From Apostichopus japonicus (Eukaryota; Echinodermata; Holothuroidea; Aspidochirotida; Stichopodidae): a stretch of 64,000 nt of DNA. Below, piece by piece: positions 39,303 through 48,961 of the stretch. Under the pieces are notes generated by a model. That model had not been told where the DNA came from. It did not search any database and saw only the letters and a list, made by a program, of their open reading frames with translations. Positions within the stretch are counted from its first letter, which is position 1; every line of letters starts with the position of its first letter. A program made the translations under genes and the position numbers. The DNA lies in the NCBI RefSeq assembly GCF_037975245.1, contig NC_092567.1, positions 98,501 to 162,500 of the forward strand, written 5' to 3'.

Positions 39303-41070
39303 TAAGCTTGCACGGTTTCGTGAAAACTTACAACCGGTTTTTCTCTAGCAAAAAAACCGAATCTGGCTCAAAAACCGGTTTTTTCCCCCTCCCGAATTGC
39401 ATTGAAAACATCCAAATCTCGATCGCTAAGATGCGTATTTTTGAAGCTTTACCAACAGCGTGTTCAAGTATGTTCGTATGTTCAAGTATGTTCGTATGTT
39501 CAAGTATGTTCAAGTATGTTCAAGCGTGTTCAAGTATGTTCGCAGTAAATTGTTAAAAATAAGAATAAATTCAAGAAATGTTACTGCCTTCATGACTGTC
39601 ATTTTATAACCCACGTTAACTAAACTGAAGTAAATATGTCGAAAAGAAATGTGTTAGTAAAATTTTTTCTTAAAGTTTTAACATCACGTACACGTATCGT
39701 TTGTCTTGTGTTTACTGTACTTCACGAAGTTCAAATTCGTGTTCAGAAAAAAATATCACGTTCATGTTAAATGTTATATTATATGTTATATTTTCGGAGA
39801 TGAGGGCCGAGCGTAAACCCCATTATGACCAATTGGAGATCGTAAAAAAAAATGCCTTACAATATGATTGGTCTAATGAAGGTACCAAATTGCACGAGGC
39901 TCTAGCCATGTTCGCGGGTGGTATCTTGGCGGTAAAATAAATTTCTCTTCAAGGAGTGAAGAGAATTTACCGTCTACACTTTCAAGTACAAGTTGAAAAA
40001 TATCCCTGGCAAAAGCGGGGATTAGGTCGGCAAAGAATATAAATTGTTAACGTTTAAGTTGGAAATTTGTTCTTCAACGCAAACGAAAAACCAACTGAGA
40101 GACGCCTTGTCTGATAACTGATAAGAAGAAATGTTTAAAGGAAACTTACAAATAAAATAAAATCAATTAGCGTACAAAGCAGAATTGTCCCAGCAGCAAC
40201 ATCTGTAATTTCCAGCCATGTATGCAACATTTTTACTCCTTTAATATTCCTTGACTCAAGCCTGACGCCAGGTGTCTCTTGTGAATAATGGACTGTGATT
40301 GTTCTAATGTTACTTGTTGCATCTTAGTTGTTAAACTCAGAGCCCCCCCCCCCCCCCCGTGATTGTTCTAAAGTTACTTGTTGCATCTTAGTTGTTAAAC
40401 TCAGAGCCCCCCCCCTGTGATTGTTCATTGTTCTAATGTTACTTGTTGCATCTTAGTTGTTAAACTCCCAGAGCCCCCCCCCCCCTCCTGCGACTGTACA
40501 TGTCGTATGGTATTGTGGATTGCGCAATGTACCTTTCAAGTTTTAACGTTCATTTTTTGAACACGAACTGTGATCAATGTGTTTGAAAAGATTTTCTCCA
40601 TATCCTCTACTATTAAATTGAAGTTAAATAATAAGAACAACACAAAAGAGGACAAACACGTCGGATATGAACTGCATCTCGTCATTTGAGTGTGTACTTC
40701 TCACAACTACTAACGTTGGCCACCAAGGTCAGTTCAATACTACAAGGTACCTAACTGATGCACGCATATAAGGGCTGCATAGCCTAATGTTAGGCCTAGC
40801 TATCCACCCTCAAGCACTGGTTTATGGCGTGTGCCGATCGTAGCTGACAATAAAGCTTTCTCTTGTTGCAATTTACTTTCATATTGCAAAAAGAACAGTA
40901 AATAGGAGAAACCAAAGTCAACAAACTTTGTTTTTTCCAGTATTTGCAATTCACATTTCGGTTTTTCCGGTTTTTTCGGTTTTTCGGTTTTCTTAAAATA
41001 AAAAATAGTACCGAAATTCGGTTGGAAAAAACCGGTTTCGGTACTAAAACCGGTTTACCGTGCAAGCCTA
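39303..41070. mobile_element. hAT-like element, 1768 bp, nested in the DIRS 3' region
   Basis: It starts TAAGCTTGCACGGT; its right end read inward is TAGGCTTGCACGGT. CTTCCCAA flanks both sides (39295-39302, 41071-41078), fitting nTnnnnAn. Subterminal AACCGGTTTT motifs repeat at both ends. Inside are a GTTCAAGTAT/GTTCGTAT short repeat (39463-39540) and three copies of a roughly 65-bp unit with poly-C (40297-40490). No transposase domain is recognised, so it is probably non-autonomous. Confidence 0.88.
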
Positions 41071-41457
41071 CTTCCCAAAGTGAACCCCTAACAAAAAATT
41101 CACTGACGCCTTCTTAGCAGGGGGGAGTGTAACCCTCCCCGGCGCAGCGGGAAGGGGGGACACTCTCCTGAACCCTGCAGGCGGAACTACCCCTTACACT
41201 AACAAGGAGCCTAAAGATTTACGGTCCGCCACTTGTTACCCTTAGATCAACTTAGGTGAGAACGTAAGTGGAAGACTATGTACGCAAACGCATACGGAAA
41301 CACATAGGTACACTCACCGATAGACATAGTCGATGGCTCTCTGGTGGATGGTGGTTCTGTCTATCTGGTGTGAAGCTCGGAGTCATGAGTCAAGTCGAGC
41401 GACCGCTCCTCCGTCCGGCTGTGTCCCACCACCCTCTCGGGGGAGGGAGGCGGGAAT

Positions 41458-41555
41458 GGAGACAGGTAAGCTCGTCACTCGTAAATATCCAAACCAGTAA
41501 GTTTTGGAATATTTACTTCGCTCCTCGCTTACCTGTCTCCTCACAACCTTAGCAC
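41458..41555. repeat. DIRS internal complementary region (ICR)
   Basis: The first half (about 41458-41511, GACAGGTAAGCTCGTCACTC...) is the reverse complement of the left end (about 39047-39099). The second half (about 41503-41555, TTTTGGAATATTTACTTCGC...) is the reverse complement of the right end (48843-48887). This gives the sequence of the joined ends, the template expected for circle formation in DIRS replication. The recombinase stop codon lies inside it. Confidence 0.92.
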
Positions 41556-44440
41556 CGAGTGGCACTGCCCGATGGTGGGAGGCCCGAGGGGTGGGACCTG
41601 TTACCCACCGGACCTCGCATCACCACGCTACCAAATGCCGCTTCGGCGTGTAAAGTGTCGGTCAAGTAGCAGGCGACGAACGTAGTTGGAGTTTTCCACG
41701 CTGCTGCTTTGAGTATGTCCTCTACCGGGATGCCGGCGAATAGGGCTGTAGAGGCCGCGACCCCTCTGACGTCGTGAGCCCTTGGTCGGGAGGTCCCCGA
41801 TGTGAACGGGCGTATGATCTCTACTAGCCACCTGGATAGAGTGTCTTTGGAGGCCGCTGCGTAGGGTGGTCGTGGTATGATGAAGAGAGAAGTTGATTGT
41901 CTTAACTTCTCTGTCTTGTTCAGGTACCACTTCAGTGCCCTGACTGGACACCATCGTTTGTCCTCGGCTACTGATGACATGGTCTTAATTTCCGGGATGA
42001 AAATGTCTCCTGGCAAGAAGGTCAAGGTCTGGTTCTTTGCAATAAATGACGGGTCTGGAACCATCCTCACCCCGTGGCCCTCAAATCTGATGTGATTCTG
42101 CTTGGTGGATAGGGCGTGGAGGCAACTCCTCCTTCTTGCTGACGCAACTGCGACGAGGAAGAGTGTCTTTTTTGTGAGGGCAGCCAGGGAGGCGTTAGCC
42201 ATTGGTTCGTATGGTGGTCCTGCCAGGGCATGTAACACTGCTGAGAGTCCCCAGGAGGGGGCCAGCCGTCTGATCTGTGGGCGACGATTCGCCATGCCTT
42301 TGATAAGTTGTGCAATGTACGGGTTATTGCTCAGTGTGGAGCCATCTGGGAAGCCCTGGTGGATGGCAGCGATGGCCGACCTGTAATTCCTGATAGTGGA
42401 GACTTGTTTCCCTTCTCCGAAGAGTGAGAGGAGGAACTCGGCTATCTGTGTCACAGAGGCAGCAGGCAGCAGTATCTGTCTCGGTCGGCACCATTGGTCG
42501 AACTTCCGCAGACGGGAATCGTAAGTCGCTGCGGTCGTTCCCCTTCTAGCGTCGGCTGCCATCGCGGCAGCTGCTTCTGAAAAGCCTCTCTGTCGTAGGG
42601 AAGACCGGACAGCCTCCAGGCAACTAATTGTAACCCCTTGATGTCTGGGTGGGAGAGAGTTCCCTGTCTCTGGGACAGTAGGTGGGGCTTGTCCGGTAGA
42701 CTCACTGGGGCGTCCATGAGGAGTTGGGGGATCTCGGCGAACCAGGGTCTGCGAGGCCAGAACGGGGCTATTAGTGTGAACCTGCCCTTGGAGTTCCTGA
42801 GGACTTGTCCGATCATACATAGCGGCGGGAAGATGTACGCATCCATGTGGTCCCAGGAGAGGGACATTGCGTCCGTGTGGTAGGCCAGGGGGTGGAATCG
42901 TCTGGAACAGAAGGTCTGGAGTTTGTTGTTCTTGTGTGTTGCGAACAGGTCTATCGTGGGCCTGCCGAAGATCGAAAAGATTCTGTCGCAAGTCTCCTGT
43001 TCCAGAGACCATTCGTTGGGGTCTATATGCCCCCTGGATAGGGCGTCCGCCATCACGTTGAGCTTGCCTGCGATGTGGGAAGCCCTTAGGATCGTGCCGG
43101 AGTCCTCGGCCGCTGTTATCACCTCCCACGCGAGTCGGCACAGTCTCTCTGAGCGGGTGCCCCCCTGCCGATTGATGTAGGCCACCACTGTCGTGTTGTC
43201 GGTGAAGATTGTGGTTATCGTTCCCTGTACGTGGTCGTTGAAAGCTTCCAGGGCTCTTTTGACCGCCATCATCTCCAGGATGTTGATGTGGAGAGATGTT
43301 TCTGTTTGGGACCACGTCCCCCATGCTGTGCGATTGCTCCAGTGAGCTCCCCATCCGGACAGTGACGCGTCCGTCGTTATCGATGTCATTGGTAGCTGTA
43401 TCGCAAAGGGTACCCCTGAACTCCAGTTGTTTGGGTCGAGCCACCATCGAAAGTGTTGTGTGACCTCCTCTGACCTGTAGATGAGCGTTGTTTTGTCTGG
43501 GTCTGTAGGGTCTGCGGACCTCAGCAGGTGCAGTTGCAGAGGTCGCATGTGTAGCCTGCAAAGTCTCACTATATCGACGAGGCTGGCCATGAGTCCCAGG
43601 GCCCGGAGCCATGTCCCCGTTGGTGACCCCCGGTGTGCCAAGATCTGTTGTGTGGTCGCCTTGACTGCCGCGACTCTTTCTTCTGAGGGTCGGGCTACCC
43701 CGGTGGTGAAGTCCAGTATGGCCCCGAGGAACTGGATCGTCTGGGAGGGTGATAGCCATGATTTCTTCTGGTTCACGATCCAGCCCAGTTCTTGAAGGGT
43801 CTGGAGCGTTTTGTGGACGTTGTTGGTTGCTTCCGATAGACTGTTCCCTACTACCAACCAGTCGTCTAGATATACGTAGAGGGTGACCCCTCTTTTTCTG
43901 AGGTAGGCGACTACTGCTCCCGCGACTCTCGTGAAGGTTCTGGGAGCCGTGGCTAGGCCGAATGGGAGCGCCCGGAACTGGTAGTCTTGTTCTGCGTACC
44001 GGAACGCTAGGAATCGTCGGTGTTCTTTGTGTATCAAGATGTGCAGGTAGGCGTCCCGTAAGTCTACGGTCGCCGCCCACATGCCCTTTCTGAGTAGGGG
44101 TAATATTAAGTTTAAGGTCTCCATACGGAAGTGTTTTGGTCTGATGTGTTTTGTGTTCAGGGGTTTTAGGTTTAGAATGGGACGCCAGGTGCCGTCCCGT
44201 TTTTTGGTCAGAAAAAAGGAGGACCGGAAGAGTGGTCCCGTCTCTTCCGGAACTCTTGTAATTGCCTGCTTGGCCAGCAGGGCCAGAATTTCCCCTTCTA
44301 GGGCTAAGCGTTTGACGGGGTCCGTGGGTGTGAGTGTCTGCCTTCCTCCGCCCCCGAAAGGTGGGCTGGAGGAGAATTCTATTTTGTACCCGTGTTTGAC
44401 TGTGTCCAACACCCACTTGTCCCCGCCAATAAATTCCCAT
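41549..44440 (-). CDS. DIRS tyrosine recombinase frame (functional part 41549-42562)
   Basis: The frame is open for 963 residues, but about residues 1-600 overlap the RT gene in another frame and look like a shadow of it. From about Met627 the sequence is a phage-integrase-type recombinase: core-binding part (RKFDQW...STIRNYRSAI), then catalytic residues Arg769-771 (ASARRRSCLHAL), His889-x-x-Arg892 (AHDVRGVAAS) and Tyr925 (FVACYLTD). It cuts and joins DNA to integrate the circular copy. Extensive RT/YR overlap is usual for DIRS1-like elements. How translation starts is unknown; Met627 is possible. Confidence 0.88.
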   Translation of the reverse strand: MGIYWRGQVGVGHSQTRVQNRILLQPTFRGRRKADTHTHGPRQTLSPRRGNSGPAGQAGNYKSSGRDGTTLPVLLFSDQKTGRHLASHSKPKTPEHKTHQTKTLPYGDLKLNITPTQKGHVGGDRRLTGRLPAHLDTQRTPTIPSVPVRRTRLPVPGAPIRPSHGSQNLHESRGSSSRLPQKKRGHPLRISRRLVGSREQSIGSNQQRPQNAPDPSRTGLDREPEEIMAITLPDDPVPRGHTGLHHRGSPTLRRKSRGSQGDHTTDLGTPGVTNGDMAPGPGTHGQPRRYSETLQATHATSATAPAEVRRPYRPRQNNAHLQVRGGHTTLSMVARPKQLEFRGTLCDTATNDIDNDGRVTVRMGSSLEQSHSMGDVVPNRNISPHQHPGDDGGQKSPGSFQRPRTGNDNHNLHRQHDSGGLHQSAGGHPLRETVPTRVGGDNSGRGLRHDPKGFPHRRQAQRDGGRPIQGAYRPQRMVSGTGDLRQNLFDLRQAHDRPVRNTQEQQTPDLLFQTIPPPGLPHGRNVPLLGPHGCVHLPAAMYDRTSPQELQGQVHTNSPVLASQTLVRRDPPTPHGRPSESTGQAPPTVPETGNSLPPRHQGVTISCLEAVRSSLRQRGFSEAAAAMAADARRGTTAATYDSRLRKFDQWCRPRQILLPAASVTQIAEFLLSLFGEGKQVSTIRNYRSAIAAIHQGFPDGSTLSNNPYIAQLIKGMANRRPQIRRLAPSWGLSAVLHALAGPPYEPMANASLAALTKKTLFLVAVASARRRSCLHALSTKQNHIRFEGHGVRMVPDPSFIAKNQTLTFLPGDIFIPEIKTMSSVAEDKRWCPVRALKWYLNKTEKLRQSTSLFIIPRPPYAAASKDTLSRWLVEIIRPFTSGTSRPRAHDVRGVAASTALFAGIPVEDILKAAAWKTPTTFVACYLTDTLHAEAAFGSVVMRGPVGNRSHPSGLPPSGSATRC

Positions 44441-44547
44441 TGCTGGGAGAAGTTTGTTAGTCTCCCCCCCACCGGCGGAATGGCCGCGGTGAGGTGGGCA
44501 CCCCTAGGGCTGGGCGGCGAACGCTGGTCGATTGGAGGAGCGGTCAC
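42451..44547 (-). CDS. DIRS reverse transcriptase-RNase H
   Basis: 698 codons counted from a GTG at 44547; the frame stays open further upstream into gag, so a frameshift from gag or reinitiation is likelier than this start. RT: motif A TVDLRDAYLHI (Asp162), catalytic YLDD (226-229). RNase H: Asp393 (TTDASLSGWG), Glu425 (NILEMMAVKRAL), Asp450 (IFTDNTTVVAYI), Asp501 (NVMADALSR), the four acidic residues in order. A conserved DIRS C-terminal extension (PTIDLFATHKNNKL...) follows. It makes DNA from the element RNA. No stop or frameshift is seen. Confidence 0.93.
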   Translation of the reverse strand: MTAPPIDQRSPPSPRGAHLTAAIPPVGGRLTNFSQQWEFIGGDKWVLDTVKHGYKIEFSSSPPFGGGGRQTLTPTDPVKRLALEGEILALLAKQAITRVPEETGPLFRSSFFLTKKRDGTWRPILNLKPLNTKHIRPKHFRMETLNLILPLLRKGMWAATVDLRDAYLHILIHKEHRRFLAFRYAEQDYQFRALPFGLATAPRTFTRVAGAVVAYLRKRGVTLYVYLDDWLVVGNSLSEATNNVHKTLQTLQELGWIVNQKKSWLSPSQTIQFLGAILDFTTGVARPSEERVAAVKATTQQILAHRGSPTGTWLRALGLMASLVDIVRLCRLHMRPLQLHLLRSADPTDPDKTTLIYRSEEVTQHFRWWLDPNNWSSGVPFAIQLPMTSITTDASLSGWGAHWSNRTAWGTWSQTETSLHINILEMMAVKRALEAFNDHVQGTITTIFTDNTTVVAYINRQGGTRSERLCRLAWEVITAAEDSGTILRASHIAGKLNVMADALSRGHIDPNEWSLEQETCDRIFSIFGRPTIDLFATHKNNKLQTFCSRRFHPLAYHTDAMSLSWDHMDAYIFPPLCMIGQVLRNSKGRFTLIAPFWPRRPWFAEIPQLLMDAPVSLPDKPHLLSQRQGTLSHPDIKGLQLVAWRLSGLPYDREAFQKQLPRWQPTLEGERPQRLTIPVCGSSTNGADRDRYCCLLPL

Positions 44548-46406
44548 TGTCCCGTCTGGTCGACGTGGAGCCTCTGCCTCCTCTGGGGGCCCAGGGGCGG
44601 GTTGGACGGAAGGCTGCCCCCCCGGCTTCGGCCTCTGAGAGCTCCTCTGCTCATAGATTTGGCGGGTGCTGCTCTCGTTCCCCTAGGTGCTCTGCTCTCC
44701 CTCGGGCGGAAGGGTCTGGTTCTCTGGGTAGGTGGGGGTCGGAATTCTGATTTGGCCAGAGTCTCCCTTCGGGCTACCTCTTCCTGGAGTTTCTTTTGGA
44801 AGCAGCCCGCAAAAAGGTCTTCCCCGAGGATTGGTAGTTCCAGCATTCTGTCCTTCGCCTTCGTCGAAGGCCAGTGGATGGCGGAGACGATGTTTTGTCT
44901 ACGGGCCTTAACGGACCTGGTAGCGACCCTTGCAAATTGATCGTACGCGAGTCTGACGAGGGGGCCCAGCAGCAGGAGGAGCTGGCCCGCTTCGTCCCTG
45001 GATACTTGGCTGCTGTCCTCAGGGAGCTGTTGGTGGTGTCGCATAAGGACTTCGGCTGATAGCATTAGTACCGATGCGAACTTCATGCCCGAACGGGCTG
45101 CCATGTCCACCTCTACCAAAAGCTCTTCTAGCTTCCTCTGGTCCGGGGTCTTGAACACGTGTGTGGATGAGGCCCCTTGTTCGGCTTTTAATCTCTCCTT
45201 GGCCTCCTGGGGAATGGTTGGGCATCTGAATAGATCCTTCCATGCCTCGTCAGGTACCCTGACCGCTCTATCTGCCCTGGCCGGGAAGGCCGTCCACTTG
45301 GTCTTGTTGGCAATGGCCTCAAATCTGTCATAACAGGTTGCGTCTACTGGTATGGTAGTTTTGGGCTTATATGACGCTTCGCCGGTCGCCGTCAATTTTG
45401 ATACCCGGCCCGCCTTCTGCGGTTGCGTCTCGGGTTCCTCGAACCCCAGGTGTCGTCTGAATATGTCTGCCGCCCGTGTTATTAGCTCCTGTGGGAGGGC
45501 TCCTCCTGTCACGGGTGCTTCCTCCGGTTCGTAATTGTGACCAAAGCTGTCCTCCATAGGATCGTAGTCGAGAGGATCTGGATCTATGGGCTCCCCTTCG
45601 TCCTCCAAGCCGGAAAGATTCACCGACGCTCTGCAATCCAGAGCGTCCGGGTCCGGGGCCGGTTGCGGGGCCATGGTCGATACGGGGCTGGTAGGGCCCG
45701 GTGCCACGTCGGCTACCGTGGACGTCCTTTGCTCCAGCAGGGGCCGTAGCAGGCCGGTGAGTTTGGAAAGCCAAGCTGGTTCCTCTTCCTGACGCCGTCT
45801 CGGGGACCGGCGCCTCCTCTTGGATCTTCTGTATCCATCGTCGGAAGAGTCCGAGGACTCGTCGGAGATTGGAGAGTATCTCTTCCTCTCTCTACGTCTT
45901 GGGGATCTTGTATGCGACCCCGATCTCTCCCTTCTGGGTCGGCGGGAGGACTCTCTCTCCCTACTTTCTCGGGCCGGGATCTCCGTCGGAACCCGCCTCT
46001 CCGGCTCCCTGTCCGGCTCCCTGGAACGGGACCGGCTCCGTCTCCGCGTCCCCTCGGTTGCTCTCTCTTTAGGACCCGAGCCTCCCACGGCCGGGGGGCC
46101 GCGCTCTGTGGGTCTGTTTAGCTGCGGCCCGGACTGAGACGGAGTCTCCAGCCCGGCCGAGCTGTGCCTCTGCTTTGGAGGTCTTTTCCTGGCAGGAGCC
46201 TTGCCTTTGCTCCTGCCCTTCCCTCTGGCCGTAACTGATCCGGACGTAGCCGGGGCCGTTAGGGGAATTCTTTCTCTTTCTCTTTCCTCTCTCTCTACCT
46301 CTTTCTCTCCTTCGGCCCTCTCCTGGCCACTCTCCTCCACCTCTCTCTCTACTACTCCCTCCTCCTCTCTATCTCCCGTTATTCCTGGAACCTCCGGCGC
46401 CCCGAT
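44544..46406 (-). pseudogene. DIRS gag, C-terminal part, split by a hAT insertion
   Basis: 620 codons plus stop, rich in Arg/Ser/Glu with RSRSREP-type and RRERK stretches, then an Asp/Glu-rich part and a conserved Gag-like region ending in a Gly/Arg tail. This fits the nucleic-acid-binding Gag-like first protein of DIRS elements. The N-terminal 73 codons are at 47933-48151 beyond the inserted hAT. The insert plus one target copy is 1526 bp, and the two parts are in frame once it is discounted. The TGA stop overlaps the RT frame by two bases. Confidence 0.82.
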
Positions 46407-47924
46407 CAACCCTTTTTAATTCCCCTGTGAATGAGGTCGCCAGGAGGAAAATCCTGTGGCGACTAGATCTTTATTTTCCCCAAATTCTGGTCGCCCAGAA
46501 TGAAAATGTGATCGCCACTTTGATATGCTAAATATTAGTACAAAAAAACACTAGGCCTAGGCTCAACATCGAGTAGCACTAGACTGTACATGTGTACAAT
46601 ACGCGCACTTTCTCCGTTTTATGTGTAAATGTTATTCTAGTATTCCATGGTTAAGAAAGTTGAAAAGAAATCAAGTTTATCAACTTCATTGACTGACTTT
46701 TGAACTTCGTTAAAACCCGTCCTTTACAACATTCACTGTATAGAGAACAAAACTCTGAAAATCAGTAGAGAAATTACCAATTGTGTACGAAAAGTAAGTT
46801 GGTACACCTTTCAAATTTTACGAAAGATCGAGCAAAATACTTTCGAAAAATTCACGCGAAACTGGCATATCGTGCTAAATGCAACTAATTTCATGTCAAC
46901 AAGGCTCTAGTACACCCATTTATGAATCAACCATAAGACCACATCTGGTTTTAAGCGGGGGAAAAAGAAAGTATTTTCTAGTTTCCACAAAAAAAAGGAA
47001 AAATTATTATCCTACCATAGTTAAGTGTATAGTAAATAGCCTAACCACTTCGTCGGTTACGGATCTCACGTAACAACAAAAACACAACTATAATTGTATT
47101 TTGCGAAGTTGACGTTCTTTACAAGGACATGAAAACAATATTTAGCTTTTAATTAATCGTGCCAAGTGGCCTAAAACATGGGATTGCAAGGTTTACTTTT
47201 ATAAATATGGCCATACCGTAGCTATCGGGGCCATGATATCGTGCTATGTCTGTATGGTAGAGACTGTGCCTCGTGTATCATGGGGAAAAGATTGGTTTGT
47301 TCATGCGGAGTCGGTTGGCTTGAGGTGTGTTTTACTTACCTTCATGTTACGGGGATATTTACCTACTTTTCTTGAGCGTCTAAGATAATATTTCGCATAA
47401 CTTTACCGATCCTTTACTGACTGACCTAATTAATTCTAGAGTGGAGCCAAAATAGTTTACTCCATGAAAAGTTTTTTGGAAACGTGCCAAAAATGTTAAG
47501 AAACAGGTGTTAGACAGGGGGTTGCAACTTGCTCGGCAAGGTTAAACACTGCAGTTGTAAACTGATGTACGTACAGTACAGTGCACGCTGTTCATTGTTA
47601 GGCAGTCTAGAAACGGAGCTTTGCCGAACGTAGTTTGTTTCATAATATCGACAGTTTTGTAAGTTAAACTTTTTAAAGATTCTAAGACAGATTAAATCTC
47701 TTTTCATTTTATTACATAATATAGCAACTCGAACTTGTCATTTTAAAATTTTGAACAGTTTCGTGACAATATAAATTCATCATAGTGAAATTTTCAGTTG
47801 CAAAAACTGATCGCCACAGTATTATAGGTCTGGCGACTAGCATTAATTTTTCCAGAAATTCTCATCGCCAGCCGAGAATTGTGGTCGCCAATGCGACCAT
47901 GGCGACCGTAATTAAAAAGGGTTG
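46407..47924. mobile_element. hAT-like element, 1518 bp, inserted in DIRS gag
   Basis: Ends are CAACCCTTTTTAATT and its inverse AATTAAAAAGGGTTG. GCCCCGAT flanks both sides (46399-46406, 47925-47932), a perfect 8-bp duplication. GGTCGCCA/TGGCGACC motifs recur within about 120 bp of both ends, like subterminal transposase sites. No transposase frame is recognised. Confidence 0.87.
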
Positions 47925-47932
47925 GCCCCGAT

Positions 47933-48151
47933 TGCGCTCGGGATCGAGTCCAGCCTTCCCTGGAGCTTGCTGCGTAAGCCCTCAAGCCACAGGTCGATGT
48001 CCTGCCACTGAGCTGGTGTAAACTTAATACACACCAGGCAGGGGTCTCGTCGAGTGCAGGATCTGCATTTTGGACAAAGGTCGTGTTCGTCCCAGGCTCT
48101 GCCTGGGCGAAACATAGAGCAGTTGATGCACTTCAATGGATTGCGTGACAT
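47933..48151 (-). pseudogene. DIRS gag, N-terminal part with Cys-rich motif
   Basis: It starts with an ATG at 48151. The first 45 residues carry several Cys pairs: CINC, CPKC, C, and CLVC, a likely zinc-binding knuckle. It breaks at the hAT element target site, where the natural frame runs into transposon sequence. See 44544-46406 for the remainder. Confidence 0.82.
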
Positions 48152-48740
48152 GCTGAATAACCGGATTAAGGAAGATTACTTCTTAGTGATAAATGAACAA
48201 CAATAGAAGCTTAACGTAAGAGGGGAGAACTAGGGAGGGAATTAGGCTTAGGTGGAGCGTAGCGTAACCTAGCAACGGTAAACAAGGTAACGCTACGGGG
48301 TGGCCTAACATGAAAATGCAAGCTGAAACAAAAATGAGAGAGCGAGAAATACATACGAAAAAGAGTGAATATATGTGAGCAATATGAATCCCCAAAAGGG
48401 GGACGAGAGAAACTAATTGGGGGGAAGAAAGCTAGTAAACAAGCTAAGAAAACACAAAAACAACAACAACAACACGCTATAGCGTGGGGAGGAATAGGGC
48501 GGGAACCTAGGCAGTTTCGCGGAACTGCTAACCCCGCCGCAAACCAACCCGAGGAGGAAACGCACTACGAAAACAGTCCCCCAAAACCCTCCCTTTTTGA
48601 TAAAAAGGATACTTATCGGTCAGGAAAGGACTGTCAAACTTCTAAAGATCCGAAGCTAAAAAACTTCCGGCGATCGTCGAAGAAAACCAAGACAATTTTC
48701 CAAGGAAACTATCCACAAGAAAAATATGCGTGTAGGCACT
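48152..48740 (-). other. DIRS 5' leader between gag and right terminal repeat
   Basis: Noncoding for the element. The plus-strand frame at 48365-48751 has no recognisable protein and is antisense to the leader. Confidence 0.6.
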
Positions 48741-48871
48741 TGGAATGGTAGAATGAAAAAAGGAGGAGGGACCGGAAGGGGGGTCATAGAGGGCGCACAG
48801 TGTTATTTATTTACCAGGACTTTATAGGCACGGTAGAATGAGGTGCTAAGGTTGTGAGGAGACAGGTAAGC
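48741..48871. repeat. DIRS right inverted terminal repeat
   Basis: Inverse of 39087-39222, followed by the terminal extension CGAGGAGCGAAGTAAAT (to about 48887) that is copied in the ICR. Confidence 0.93.
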
Positions 48872-48961
48872 GAGGAGCGAAGTAAATTGCTGTACCTAAT
48901 GGAATGTTCAGAGCCTTCCAAACTGCAACACAAAAATTTGAATACTAAATGATTCCCTGGT

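Larger units (their letters stand above)
39050..48887 (-). mobile_element. DIRS-type tyrosine-recombinase retrotransposon
   Basis: DIRS elements are retrotransposons that replicate through reverse transcription and are thought to insert a circular intermediate with a tyrosine recombinase, without target duplication. Here the minus-strand order is right terminal repeat, gag, RT-RNase H, recombinase, internal complementary region (ICR), left terminal repeat. The 9.8-kb span includes two hAT insertions; without them it is about 6.5 kb. Both enzyme frames have no stop and keep their catalytic residues. No target duplication is seen. The termini are placed from the ICR, which copies both ends; they are sure to about 3 bases. 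It sits in HIPK intron 1 in the same transcription direction. Confidence 0.92.

Noticed and set aside
42600-44440. First 600 residues of the recombinase frame as a separate protein
   Set aside because: They overlap the RT gene in another frame, are rich in Arg/Pro/Gly/His as expected of a shadow and have no domain; only the C-terminal third is a recombinase.
42102-46419. Plus-strand open frames over the DIRS element
   Set aside because: They are antisense shadows of gag, RT and recombinase in GC-rich sequence and show no domain.
48365-48751. 128-residue plus-strand frame rich in Lys/Gln
   Set aside because: It is in the DIRS leader, antisense, with no recognisable domain.
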